A stretch of 64,000 nucleotides of DNA from assembly GCA_965243755.1 (NCBI GenBank), contig CBDEVW010000002.1:806001-870000 (forward strand). The letters run 5' to 3'. Shown piece after piece: positions 44,417 through 53,460 of this stretch. The stretch comes from JANSWY01 sp965243755 (GTDB taxonomy: Bacteria > Bacteroidota > Bacteroidia > Cytophagales > Cyclobacteriaceae). The notes beneath the pieces are model-generated. The model saw nothing but the letters and a program-made list of their open reading frames with translations, was not told the origin of the DNA and ran no database searches. Made by a program: the position numbers and the translations under genes. The first letter of the stretch is position 1; each line of letters opens with the position of its first letter.

Positions 44417-45955
44417 ATGAGCTTAGCAATTAAAGTGCCATCAGTCGGTGAATCAATATCTGAAGTGACCATCGCACAATGGCTTAAAAAAGAAGGTGAT
44501 CTTGTTGAAATGGATGAGGTGATTGCTGAATTGGAATCAGACAAAGCCACATTTGAGCTGACTGCAGAAGCAGCTGGCAAATTGCACCTTAAAGCAAATG
44601 AGGGTGATACAGTAGAAATTGGTAAAATTATATGTGAAATAGATACATCAGCAGCTGCCGAAACTTCCAAGCCAGCACAGTCTGTGCCAGATAAGTCTGA
44701 GGCTCCCAGCAGTGGTAGTGGCGCTCAATCGACCGGAGAGAAATTAGAAATGAAGGTGCCTGCGGTTGGTGAATCAATAAATGAAGTGACTATTTCATCC
44801 TGGGAAAAGAAAGAGGGAGATATCGTTGAATTGGATCAGGTAATCGCAGAGATAGAGTCTGATAAGGCTACTTTCGAACTAACTGCTGAAGCTTCCGGTA
44901 AATTACACATCGTTGCACAGGAAGGAGAGACCCTGGAAATTGGAGCTCTTATTTGTAAAATTGAGGTGATGGAAGGCGTGTCATCCGCCTCATCTGGTGC
45001 CACAGCAGCTAGCGCTGCACCGCAAGCCACAACAGCTGCCGGAAACCAAACCTATGCAACTGGTCACGCGTCTCCTGCAGCCGCCAAAATACTTGCTGAA
45101 AAAGGTATCTCACCGTCAGATGTCAATGGTACTGGCAAAGATGGTAGGGTAACCAAGGAAGATGCCATGAAAGCAGAGAAGCCTGCAGCCAAACAAGCAG
45201 CTCCGAAAACTGCTGATGTGAGCACTACAGCACCCCAGATAGCAGCTACCGGTGGTCGTGAGCAACGACGGGAAAAGATGACTTCTCTGAGAAAGACAAT
45301 TTCCCGCAGACTGGTTTCAGTGAAAAATGAAACTGCCATGTTAACCACATTCAATGAGGTGAACATGAAACCGATTATGGACCTAAGAAAGAAGTACAAG
45401 GAAACTTTCAAAGAGAAGTATGATGTTGGATTGGGATTCATGTCATTTTTCGCAAAAGCGTCTTGTATGGCACTTCAGGAGTGGCCAGCAGTCAATGCGA
45501 TGATAGATGGTGATGAGATCGTTTACAATGAATTCTGTGACATTTCAATTGCAGTGTCTGCTCCTCGTGGTTTAGTAGTTCCTGTGATCAGAAATGCTGA
45601 ATCTCTTTCATTTGACGGCATTGAAAAAGAAGTAGTGCGCCTTGCGACCAGAGCTCGGGAAAATAAACTTACCATCGAGGAAATGACTGGTGGAACTTTT
45701 ACATTGACCAATGGAGGTATTTTTGGATCGATGATGTCCACTCCAATTATTAATGCTCCTCAGTCTGCTATACTTGGGATGCACAACATAGTGGAGCGAC
45801 CTGTTGTGGAAAACGGAGAGATCGTAATTCGCCCTATGATGTATGTGGCACTTTCCTATGACCATAGAATAATAGATGGTAGAGAGTCTGTAAGCTTCCT
45901 GGTGAGAGTAAAACAATTGCTTGAAGACCCAACAAGACTTTTACTGGGAGTATAA
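44417..45955 (+). CDS. sucB: Dihydrolipoamide succinyltransferase (E2) with two lipoyl domains
   Basis: 512 residues. Two nearly identical lipoyl domains (about residues 2-77 and 113-188) each carry the lipoylation site ESDKATFEL. E. coli SucB has one. Then an Ala-rich linker, the peripheral-subunit-binding domain (SPAAAKILAEKGI, ~215-250) and the catalytic domain with SYDHRIIDGRESVSFL (His and Asp active residues). It transfers succinyl groups to CoA. The stop overlaps the next short gene by one base. Confidence 0.97.
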   Translation: MSLAIKVPSVGESISEVTIAQWLKKEGDLVEMDEVIAELESDKATFELTAEAAGKLHLKANEGDTVEIGKIICEIDTSAAAETSKPAQSVPDKSEAPSSGSGAQSTGEKLEMKVPAVGESINEVTISSWEKKEGDIVELDQVIAEIESDKATFELTAEASGKLHIVAQEGETLEIGALICKIEVMEGVSSASSGATAASAAPQATTAAGNQTYATGHASPAAAKILAEKGISPSDVNGTGKDGRVTKEDAMKAEKPAAKQAAPKTADVSTTAPQIAATGGREQRREKMTSLRKTISRRLVSVKNETAMLTTFNEVNMKPIMDLRKKYKETFKEKYDVGLGFMSFFAKASCMALQEWPAVNAMIDGDEIVYNEFCDISIAVSAPRGLVVPVIRNAESLSFDGIEKEVVRLATRARENKLTIEEMTGGTFTLTNGGIFGSMMSTPIINAPQSAILGMHNIVERPVVENGEIVIRPMMYVALSYDHRIIDGRESVSFLVRVKQLLEDPTRLLLGV

Positions 45956-46119
45956 TGAAAATCAAAATTTCTGCAATAATTACATTGTTGGCGTTTGCCA
46001 TGATTGGTTATCTCATGTATGTCAAGTTTGCATTAGAGGAGCCCGTTGAACCCAAATTGTTGATACCTGCAGCATTACTGGCCGTTGTAGGGTCAGTTAT
46101 GCGCAGAAAAGGAAAATAA
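45955..46119 (+). CDS. 54-residue membrane peptide encoded between sucB and lpd
   Basis: The ATG at 45955 overlaps the sucB stop (TAATG). The peptide has two hydrophobic segments (KISAIITLLAFAMIGYLMY, residues 4-22, and LLIPAALLAVVGSVM, 35-49), an EEPVEP turn between them and a basic end (RRKGK). That suggests a two-helix hairpin. It ends 24 bases before lpd. Function is unknown. The overlap, regular operon spacing and clear membrane pattern support a real gene. Confidence 0.65.
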   Translation: MKIKISAIITLLAFAMIGYLMYVKFALEEPVEPKLLIPAALLAVVGSVMRRKGK

Positions 46120-46143
46120 AAAGAAAGAAAAAATTATAAATAT

Positions 46144-47544
46144 ATGGATTATCAGGTAGTTGTTATTGGTTCCGGACCCGGTGGTTATGTTGCCGCCATC
46201 AGATGTGCCCAACTGGGATTCAAAACAGCAATAATTGAGAAATATAATACCCTTGGGGGAACTTGTCTTAATGTGGGATGTATCCCATCCAAGGCTTTAT
46301 TGGATTCATCTGAACATTTTCACAATGCTGAACATCATTTCAAAGAACATGGAATTGATATCAATAAACCGAAGGCAAACCTGAAACAAATGATTGCCCG
46401 TAAAGGAAAGGTTGTTGATGAAAATGTTCAGGGGATTTCATTCCTGATGAAGAAAAATAAAATTGATGTTCATACCGGTCTGGGTTCTTTTGTTGACAAA
46501 AACACCATTAAGGTTACCGGGGAAGATGGCAAAGAAAAACAGATTACAGCTGAAAAAGTCATCATAGCTACAGGTTCAAAGCCAGCTTCATTGCCATTCA
46601 TTAAATTGGATAAGAAGCGAGTGATTACCAGTACAGAAGCTTTGGAACTTAAGGAAATACCTAAACATCTGGTAATCATTGGCGGTGGAGTAATAGGATT
46701 GGAGCTTGGGTCAGTTTATGCCAGAATTGGCGCTAAGGTATCAGTGGTAGAATATATGGACAATATCATTCCTACTATGGACAGTACCATGGGGAAAGAA
46801 TTGCAAAAGAGCCTGAAAAAGCTTGGATTTGAATTCTATCTGAGCCATAAAGTGACCGCTGTAAATGCCAAAGCAAAAGAAGTTTCGATAACTGCAGAAA
46901 CCCCGAATGGGGAAAATCTGGAATTGAAAGGAGACTATTGCCTGGTTTCAATTGGTAGAAAACCCTATACTGAAGGTTTGGGCTTGGAAAATGCAGGCAT
47001 CAAGGTCAATGACAGAGGACAGATTGAGACAGATGATCACCTGAGAACCAATGTGGACAACATTTGGGCAATTGGAGATGTGGTGAAAGGAGCAATGCTT
47101 GCGCATAAAGCCGAAGAAGAGGGCGTATTTGTAGCAGAACAAATGGCCGGGCAAAAGCCACACATCAATTATAATCTGATTCCTGGCGTGGTGTATACCT
47201 GGCCAGAGGTAGCGAGTGTTGGATTCACAGAGGAACAATTGAAGGAACAAGGTAGAGCTTATAAGGCAGGAAAATTTCCTTACAAAGCCCTTGGGCGAGC
47301 CAGAGCGAGTATGGATACTGATGGATTGGTAAAAGTACTGGCCGATAAAAATACTGATGAGATTTTAGGTATTCATATCATAGGTGCCAGAGCTGCAGAC
47401 ATGATTGCGGCAGGCGTAACAGCCATGGAATACCGGGCTTCTGCAGAAGATGTTTCCAGAATGTCACATGCTCACCCGACCTATATGGAGGCTGTGAAAG
47501 AAGCATGCCTTGCTGCTACTGAGAACAGGCCTATCCATATGTAG
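46144..47544 (+). CDS. lpdA: Dihydrolipoyl dehydrogenase (E3)
   Basis: 466 residues. FAD motif VVIGSGPGGYVAAIRCAQLG, redox disulfide in GGTCLNVGCIPSKALL, NAD motif VIIGGGVIGLELGSVYARIG and the C-terminal HAHPTYMEAVKEA with the catalytic His-Glu pair are all present. It reoxidises lipoamide of SucB and probably other 2-oxoacid complexes. Confidence 0.97.
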   Translation: MDYQVVVIGSGPGGYVAAIRCAQLGFKTAIIEKYNTLGGTCLNVGCIPSKALLDSSEHFHNAEHHFKEHGIDINKPKANLKQMIARKGKVVDENVQGISFLMKKNKIDVHTGLGSFVDKNTIKVTGEDGKEKQITAEKVIIATGSKPASLPFIKLDKKRVITSTEALELKEIPKHLVIIGGGVIGLELGSVYARIGAKVSVVEYMDNIIPTMDSTMGKELQKSLKKLGFEFYLSHKVTAVNAKAKEVSITAETPNGENLELKGDYCLVSIGRKPYTEGLGLENAGIKVNDRGQIETDDHLRTNVDNIWAIGDVVKGAMLAHKAEEEGVFVAEQMAGQKPHINYNLIPGVVYTWPEVASVGFTEEQLKEQGRAYKAGKFPYKALGRARASMDTDGLVKVLADKNTDEILGIHIIGARAADMIAAGVTAMEYRASAEDVSRMSHAHPTYMEAVKEACLAATENRPIHM

Positions 47545-47554
47545 AATATTTCTT

Positions 47555-47591
47555 GTTAGGAGTTGGTGTATTTTTCAAGCCAACTCCTACC
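47555..47591. terminator. Hairpin after lpd
   Basis: TAGGAGTTGG (47557-47566) and CCAACTCCTA (47580-47589) form a perfect 10-base-pair stem with a 13-base loop. There is no T-run directly after it, so it may be a terminator that works with Rho or an mRNA-end stabiliser. Confidence 0.6.
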
Positions 47592-47670
47592 TTTCATAAT
47601 TCCCTCCCTATTATTTAACTCAGTGTCATATAAAGGTTCATAGGTCTTTACTATCCCTTCTCTGCAGCGG

Positions 47671-48195
47671 TTAAATTTGTCGGAACCTTGAGCTGATAAG
47701 CATTATTTCTTCTTCTGAACAAATCTGCTCATCCTTCAGAAAATATAGAATGTAACGTTGAAAATCTCTGTCAAAATCAGGAATTACACCTTTTAGTACC
47801 AGAGACATTACGGCTTGTTTGTCTTCGTTGGCATTTTTGGTTCTGCCAAAGATGTACGGAATGTTGAGGTCAATTGCCAGTCTGAGGAATCTGATCTCCA
47901 CATTTTCCGGGTCCGTGGCTACCGCATGATCGATTAAAGAAATGTATTTCCTTACATAAGTATACTTGGTGTATAAATTGGCTGTGACGTTTGCCATCAT
48001 GGCATTGCCAGCAGCCTGGTAGGCTTTTTCCAGGTTGTCCGGGTTCTGTATGTTGGACACCATCAGATAGAATTCCATGGTTTTGGTCTCATCTAATACA
48101 CAGGCATGAAACGTTTTTCTAAGCACATCCGGAGAGATGTGATTCCCCCAAAGAATAGAAGGAAAGAGGAGACCAAAGAATACGAAACTTTTCAT
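47671..48195 (-). CDS. Secreted protein of unknown function
   Basis: The ATG at 48195 gives 174 residues starting with a signal peptide (KSFVFFGLLFPSILWG). A reading from 48267 would place 24 polar residues before it. The mature part is helical and TPR-like in pattern (LEKAYQAAGNAMMANVTAN, PENVEIRFLRLAIDLNIP, FDRDFQRYILYFL). No family was recognised. It is convergent with lpd, with the hairpin at 47555 between them. Confidence 0.7.
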   Translation of the reverse strand: MKSFVFFGLLFPSILWGNHISPDVLRKTFHACVLDETKTMEFYLMVSNIQNPDNLEKAYQAAGNAMMANVTANLYTKYTYVRKYISLIDHAVATDPENVEIRFLRLAIDLNIPYIFGRTKNANEDKQAVMSLVLKGVIPDFDRDFQRYILYFLKDEQICSEEEIMLISSRFRQI

Positions 48196-48424
48196 TGCAA
48201 TATCCGACACGGAAAAATCCTGCAAATGTTGATAAAAAGGATGTAAATTTTCTGACTTTGATACCAATTTTTTAAGGCGCCTGATTGAGTTTGCTTCATT
48301 TGTTCAAAGGGCTACTTAAAAAAATATTCAATGGAAACGATTGTCATTTTTTCAATTGTTTAAGAATTCCAAATTGTGATGTACCTTTCAGGGAATTGGG
48401 TACATAAAGTGATAGTGCGTTTGA

Positions 48425-50056
48425 ATGGAAGCCAGTAGAAAATATCAGGTAAATAAGCTAAAGCAACAGGAGTTTGATTTGGTCATCATCGGTGGTGGTA
48501 TAACAGGAGCTGGGATTTGTCTCGATGCTGCTTCCAGGGGGTTGAAAACTGCACTTGTGGAGATGCGGGATTTTGCGTCCGGGACCAGTAGTAAATCAAC
48601 CAAGCTGGTGCATGGAGGACTCAGATACCTGAAACAATTTGAAATAGCATTGGTTAGGGAGGTAGGTCGGGAAAGAGCCATCGTACATCGCCTTGCACCA
48701 CATCTTGTTCAATCAAAGAAGATGTTGTTGCCAATCATAGAAGACGGCACTTTCGGAAAATTTATGTCATCCATGGGTTTAATGGTTTATGATATTTTAG
48801 CTGGTGTCGAGCGAGAGGATCAACGCAAAATGTTTGATAAGGAGGAAACGCTTGAGCTGGAGCCTTTACTTCCGGAAGAAAAACTGGAAGGATCCGGTTT
48901 GTATTCTGAGTATAGAACAGATGATGCCAGGCTAACCATTGAAGTTATTAAAACTGCTCAGGAACATGGGGCCATTCCTGTGAATTATGTGAAGGCTGTA
49001 GATTTTATCTATCAGAATGGACAACTCACTGGACTTAGTTGCAAAGACATGATTTCTGGTGAGTCATTCGACCTGAGGTCCCGGTTGGTAGTTAGTGCTG
49101 CGGGTCCCTGGGTGGATGATCTCAGAGATATTAATAAATCCAAAGAGGGCAAAAGGCTGCAACTGAGCAAAGGGGTGCATATTGTACTTCCTCATCATCG
49201 CTTACCAGTGAAACAGGCAGTATATTTTGATGTGCCAGATGGAAGAATGGTGTTTGCAATTCCGAGAGGCAAGGTCACGTATGTAGGAACCACAGATACC
49301 GTTTACGACGGAGATAAAAATCATGTAGTGCCTGATTATGAGGATATAAAGTATCTTGTGGATGCCACTAATCATGGGTTTCCAGGGCAGAATATCACAT
49401 TAGAGGATGTGGAATCTTCCTGGGCGGGGCTGAGACCTTTAATTTTTGAGGAAGGAAAAGGATCCTACGAACTGTCCAGAAAAGATGAGATTTTCGAATC
49501 ATCGTCAGGTTTGATTTCAATTGCCGGAGGCAAACTAACCGGCTACAGGAAGATGGCCGAAAAGGTAGTTAACCTTGTTGTTGAGAAGCTGTTTGATGAG
49601 GATAAGCCGCCATGTATTACAGATGAAATCGTATTGAACGGGGGAGTGTTTAGCAAACCAAAAGAAGTGAAAAGTTACATTAGGGAGATCGAAAAAATTG
49701 TGACAGAATTTGGTTTGGAATCTTATGTAGCTGAGTATTTGGTAAGTAATTACGGTCGGCAAACCGATCAGATTCTGGGATATTTCTCAGATTTTAGAGG
49801 CGATGATCCGGACCTTAGGCTGGGCAGAGCTGAATTACTTTTTACAGTCAAAGAGGAAATGGTGCAGACCGCCATCGATTTTTTCGAAAGAAGGACCGGC
49901 ATGATTTATTTTGATATCAAAAGGGCTAAAAAGTTATTAGAGTACTTACTGGAGGATTTTCAGAAGTACCTGGGTTGGGATAACGAGCAGGTGAGTAGCG
50001 AGAAACATTCCGTTTTGCAGGTAATTAAGGAGGTTAGCGAATTTGCTAAACCCTAA
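48425..50056 (+). CDS. glpD: Glycerol-3-phosphate dehydrogenase, FAD-dependent
   Basis: 543 residues. The N-terminal FAD motif is VIIGGGITGAGICLDAASRG, followed by FASGTSSKSTKLVHGGLRYL, the GlpD signature. YVGTTDTVY and GGKLTGYRKMAEKVV are also typical, and a C-terminal helical domain is present. It oxidises glycerol-3-phosphate to DHAP at the membrane and feeds the quinone pool. No glpK or glpF is adjacent. Confidence 0.96.
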   Translation: MEASRKYQVNKLKQQEFDLVIIGGGITGAGICLDAASRGLKTALVEMRDFASGTSSKSTKLVHGGLRYLKQFEIALVREVGRERAIVHRLAPHLVQSKKMLLPIIEDGTFGKFMSSMGLMVYDILAGVEREDQRKMFDKEETLELEPLLPEEKLEGSGLYSEYRTDDARLTIEVIKTAQEHGAIPVNYVKAVDFIYQNGQLTGLSCKDMISGESFDLRSRLVVSAAGPWVDDLRDINKSKEGKRLQLSKGVHIVLPHHRLPVKQAVYFDVPDGRMVFAIPRGKVTYVGTTDTVYDGDKNHVVPDYEDIKYLVDATNHGFPGQNITLEDVESSWAGLRPLIFEEGKGSYELSRKDEIFESSSGLISIAGGKLTGYRKMAEKVVNLVVEKLFDEDKPPCITDEIVLNGGVFSKPKEVKSYIREIEKIVTEFGLESYVAEYLVSNYGRQTDQILGYFSDFRGDDPDLRLGRAELLFTVKEEMVQTAIDFFERRTGMIYFDIKRAKKLLEYLLEDFQKYLGWDNEQVSSEKHSVLQVIKEVSEFAKP

Positions 50057-50206
50057 TGCAGACCTGACATTGTAAAATGGGACCTGATCAGAAAATGGTA
50101 TATTTACATTATTAGTTAAGTCACACCAGTTTTTTACCAGCAAATAGTATTTATTTTTTTGTGGATGCCTTGAATCAATGCATTCAAATTTACAACAAGA
50201 GCAGTA

Positions 50207-52378
50207 TTGAGATATTGTATTAGAACAGTCAGCTTTATATGGTTAATCCTGTGTTGCCATAGTGGGAGGTTATTAGCTCAGCATAATGATTCTATTCAGA
50301 ATGATCTGCTGAATCTATCTTTGGCAGAATTGAGAACTGTAAAGGTATCTGGAGCAAGCAGGTACACACAGGATGTGGAAGAGGTCCCAACAGCCATTGA
50401 AGTAATCTCACAGGAGCAGATTGTCGACAGAGGATACAACGATCTCTCGGATCTGCTTAAAGATATTCAGGGTATTGATGTGTCTGACAATGCAGGTCGA
50501 TTTGGTGAATTTTATTCGGTACGGGGAATTGCGGGTAACGACCGATTTCTGATACTGATCAATGGGCAGAAATTAAATCCCGCTACCGGTACATTTTTAT
50601 CCATTGGAAATTCCATATCAATACGATATGCAAAAAGGGTTGAAGTAATTTTTGGTCCAACGTCTGCGGTTTATGGCGCGGATGCTTTTTCAGGAATCAT
50701 CAATATTGTATTTGATAGTAATACGCCTGATGAAAATCGTTCCAGAACCCGGGCACATTTCAACCTGGGAAGCTTCAATTCAATTGATGGTGGTGTAAGT
50801 GGAAACTATGAAATCAATGAAAACTGGTCTCTCAATATCAACGCGAGGGCATTTCACGATAATGGGTTCAATCCGATTGGTGCTGATACCATATACCAAA
50901 TCATAGATGCTCATCAGTCTCCTCTGTCCCAGGGTTTCGATCAACCTAAAAATGACCATTCAATATATTTCAACCTTAACTATAAGAACTTATCTCTTAA
51001 TTACTATCGTCAAAGTTATGATGAGGGTCAGGCAATGGGATTTGATCCTTCCATCTACCTTTATACCCGTGAAAATCGATGGAAAACATCTACAGATATG
51101 TTGTGGCTGGATTACTTTAAAGAGCTTGAGAGTGGTGCCACATTGAACTTTACTTCAAATTTGAAATATCATTTACAGGACAACAACACCGCTTTTTTTC
51201 GTTGGGTTACTCCATTCGATACTTTGGGTGAGCCATTCAAACAATATATGACCGGCATTGACCGATCTATCAGAAATACCCTCACTTGCAATCACAGCCT
51301 TTCGCAAAAGTTTGAATTCATTATTGGTTTACAGCATCAGTTTACTTCCAGCATCCCGCCATATGGAAATGATGCTGTTTTGGGCCGTCCGGCAAAATAT
51401 ACCGGGAGTGCCGCCAAAGAAATAGCAGATGCTTTGACCTTAATAGAAAACCGGGTTGCTGCATTCGGACAGGTAGTGTATTCTCCTGTAGATGAGGTTG
51501 ACCTTATTTTTGGATCCAGGTTTGACTACTCCACAAGATACAAAGGGGTATTTAATCCCAGGGCGGGAATGATATTTCGGATCAACTCTACCTCGAAACT
51601 TAACTTCAATTATGGCAGGGCATTTCAACCCCCCTCATTGTTTTACTTATATGAACAGTTTGGTGGACCGGTCACGGTGATGATCTCCACAAGGGAAATT
51701 CAGGAAACCGATCCTTCCTGGCAATTGAGGAATCAAATAGTTAATTCTTTTGAACTTGGCCTTACGCAAAAAATCAGTAAGCATTCTTATGCAACGTTTA
51801 CTGCATTTTATAGTGATCTAAAGAACCTGATCGAGCGAAGAATATACACTGACTCAGTATATAATAAATATGCGGATAGTTTCACACCAGGACTAAGAAA
51901 TGAAAATATCGGAGTTCAGAAAATCGCTGGAATTGATTTTGCATTCAACTCAAAACTTAATAAGAATATCCGATTCTACGCCAATTATTCATTTATAGAC
52001 GCAGTTTCGGTAGATGCTGATGGGTTAGAAACAGGTATTCCAAGGATTGGCCGACATAAGGCATGGACTGGGCTTACGGCCTCCAATCTTTTTAATCACT
52101 TAACTATCTCGCCGAGATTCAAGTGGGTGGGACAAATGCATAATTTCAATGCAGTACTGTTTGAAGGAAATGATCAAAAAGGGTATACCAATTTAGACCT
52201 GAGCATTTCATTTCAGGAGAAAGATAAACAGCTACGTTTATATGCAACATTTGAAAACCTGCTTGGATATGACATAGAACATGGAGGTCTCTTCAACCAG
52301 TCTGTAATTTATACAGCGACCATACCACAACCTGGGTTGGTTTTCCGTTTCGGGCTGGAAGTAAATGTAGGTGATTGA
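50207..52378 (+). CDS. TonB-dependent outer membrane receptor
   Basis: 723 residues with a TTG start (no in-frame ATG upstream before a stop at 50171). A signal peptide ends near LLAQ. The plug domain (about residues 45-165) shows VPTAIEVISQEQIVDRGYNDLSDLL and VEVIFGPTSAVYGADAFSGIINI, and the rest is a beta-barrel ending in an aromatic-poor strand. There is no N-terminal carboxypeptidase-like domain, so it is not SusC-type. It resembles siderophore/colicin-I or cobalamin receptors. With a CarH-like protein nearby, B12 import would be attractive, but nothing here proves it. Confidence 0.92.
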   Translation: MRYCIRTVSFIWLILCCHSGRLLAQHNDSIQNDLLNLSLAELRTVKVSGASRYTQDVEEVPTAIEVISQEQIVDRGYNDLSDLLKDIQGIDVSDNAGRFGEFYSVRGIAGNDRFLILINGQKLNPATGTFLSIGNSISIRYAKRVEVIFGPTSAVYGADAFSGIINIVFDSNTPDENRSRTRAHFNLGSFNSIDGGVSGNYEINENWSLNINARAFHDNGFNPIGADTIYQIIDAHQSPLSQGFDQPKNDHSIYFNLNYKNLSLNYYRQSYDEGQAMGFDPSIYLYTRENRWKTSTDMLWLDYFKELESGATLNFTSNLKYHLQDNNTAFFRWVTPFDTLGEPFKQYMTGIDRSIRNTLTCNHSLSQKFEFIIGLQHQFTSSIPPYGNDAVLGRPAKYTGSAAKEIADALTLIENRVAAFGQVVYSPVDEVDLIFGSRFDYSTRYKGVFNPRAGMIFRINSTSKLNFNYGRAFQPPSLFYLYEQFGGPVTVMISTREIQETDPSWQLRNQIVNSFELGLTQKISKHSYATFTAFYSDLKNLIERRIYTDSVYNKYADSFTPGLRNENIGVQKIAGIDFAFNSKLNKNIRFYANYSFIDAVSVDADGLETGIPRIGRHKAWTGLTASNLFNHLTISPRFKWVGQMHNFNAVLFEGNDQKGYTNLDLSISFQEKDKQLRLYATFENLLGYDIEHGGLFNQSVIYTATIPQPGLVFRFGLEVNVGD

Positions 52379-52379
52379 T

Positions 52380-52412
52380 CAAAAAAAGCGAGATCAAAAA
52401 CCTCGCTCTTTT
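52380..52412. terminator. Hairpin terminator between TonB receptor and GyrI-like gene
   Basis: AGCGAG pairs with CTCGCT around ATCAAAAAC, flanked by A-rich and T-rich arms that extend the stem past one bulged base. It lies between two convergent stops. Confidence 0.75.
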
Positions 52413-52441
52413 AATGATAGTCATATATACGATACTCTTCA

Positions 52442-53059
52442 TTATGCGACACTATACCTCAGAATTGTTCTGAGCTTTTCTTCAGGAGTTTTCCTGGGGT
52501 CCGATAAATAAATCTCATGGTGAGTTCCGGATATCTGAAGTCCCTGGTCAGTAATGAACTGGTGAAGCTTTTCGATACTTTGTTCCTCATGATCATAGCT
52601 TCCAATGTGCAAAATCTGAGCGCTTCTCCCCTCATTGATCAACTCAAACTTGATGTCATCCAATTTTTCAATGCCCTTTTTCATTTTAGCATTCTCCAGG
52701 GCTCTGAAAAAATGGTGAGCTTCTACAAAGTCTGGCATTCTGATCGTGATCTTCCAGTTCCACTCATCTCTTGGGACGTCCATATATTGGGCCTGATTTT
52801 GAGCACCACCATCAACCCACCAAAAACCTTCCATCTTTGGGACAACAAAATCATTATCCTCAGCTTTACACAGGAATTTGATTCCATAGGCAACTGCATA
52901 CAATGCTTCAATTGCCTGGTTGAACTTTTCATCTTCAGGAGCGGATCGGCCCTTAATGGTCAGGTAGTAATATGGGTCCAGATCTCTTAATTCAGGTTTT
53001 TTGCCGACTTTATAATAATTAGGGTCAGCTTTTGTTAGATCAAGTTTTGAAATTACCAT
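52442..53059 (-). CDS. GyrI-like small-molecule-binding protein (Lin2189/YtkR7-type family)
   Basis: 205 residues. Family features are EKFNQAIEALYAVAYGIKFLCK, the following VVPKMEGFWWVDG and the C-terminal GTHHEIYLSDPRKTPEEKLRTILRY. Some members of this family hydrolyse cyclopropyl-indole DNA alkylators such as yatakemycin (established for YtkR7); others only bind ligands. It is the last gene of the leftward WYL-AlkC-ABM-GyrI cluster, 18 bases after the ABM-like gene. The company of a DNA-alkylation glycosylase supports a detoxification role. Confidence 0.85.
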   Translation of the reverse strand: MVISKLDLTKADPNYYKVGKKPELRDLDPYYYLTIKGRSAPEDEKFNQAIEALYAVAYGIKFLCKAEDNDFVVPKMEGFWWVDGGAQNQAQYMDVPRDEWNWKITIRMPDFVEAHHFFRALENAKMKKGIEKLDDIKFELINEGRSAQILHIGSYDHEEQSIEKLHQFITDQGLQISGTHHEIYLSDPRKTPEEKLRTILRYSVA

Positions 53060-53077
53060 GCTTAAAAAATTTTGAGT

Positions 53078-53377
53078 TTACTGTAAATGCTTAAAATGAT
53101 TGAAGTAGACAGTTTCATTGAAATATTTTAGAAGATCTGTATACTCGGGATTATTTTGGACGGTTTTCATTGCAGCCTGTGCCTCCTCAAGCGAATTCCA
53201 GTCTACGATATCTGTAAGGGTCAATGGATCACCGCATGCCTGAAATGTGGTGACATCCTTAAACCCAGGTAGCTTTCTGACGCTCGTTCTTAGCTCGTCC
53301 AAAACCTGTGGAATTTTATCTCTGTACTCTTCTTTGATGGAGTAAACGATGATTTCTTTGATAGACCTTTGACTCAT
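53078..53377 (-). CDS. Small ferredoxin-like-fold protein (antibiotic biosynthesis monooxygenase type)
   Basis: The ATG at 53377 gives 99 residues (MSQRSIKEIIVYSIKEEYRD). A reading from 53440 would start upstream of the palindromic operator at 53418-53437 and is rejected. The order beta-alpha-beta-beta-alpha-beta and the segments VRKLPGFKDVTTFQ and VDWNSLEEAQAAMKTVQNNPEY fit the dimeric ABM fold. Members are oxygenases or ligand carriers. Substrate unknown. Confidence 0.75.
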   Translation of the reverse strand: MSQRSIKEIIVYSIKEEYRDKIPQVLDELRTSVRKLPGFKDVTTFQACGDPLTLTDIVDWNSLEEAQAAMKTVQNNPEYTDLLKYFNETVYFNHFKHLQ

Positions 53378-53417
53378 TGTGTTTTTCGTTTGATTGTAAT
53401 ACAAAGAAAACAGCCTC

Positions 53418-53437
53418 AGTGACAGCCTTATGTCACT
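53418..53437. promoter_or_regulatory. Palindromic operator upstream of the ABM-like gene
   Basis: AGTGACA (53418-53424) and TGTCACT (53431-53437) are perfect inverted arms around GCCTTA. The site is 41 bases upstream of the ATG at 53377 and next to a TTTCTTTG sequence (minus strand, 53402-53409) that could be the -7 box. The same palindrome recurs before alkC. Confidence 0.75.
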
Positions 53438-53460
53438 CATTTTTTACGTTCAGATATTTT

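Noticed and set aside
52517..52990. A 157-codon open frame opposite the GyrI-like gene.
   Set aside because: The opposite frame matches a known family along its whole length; this one has no family features.
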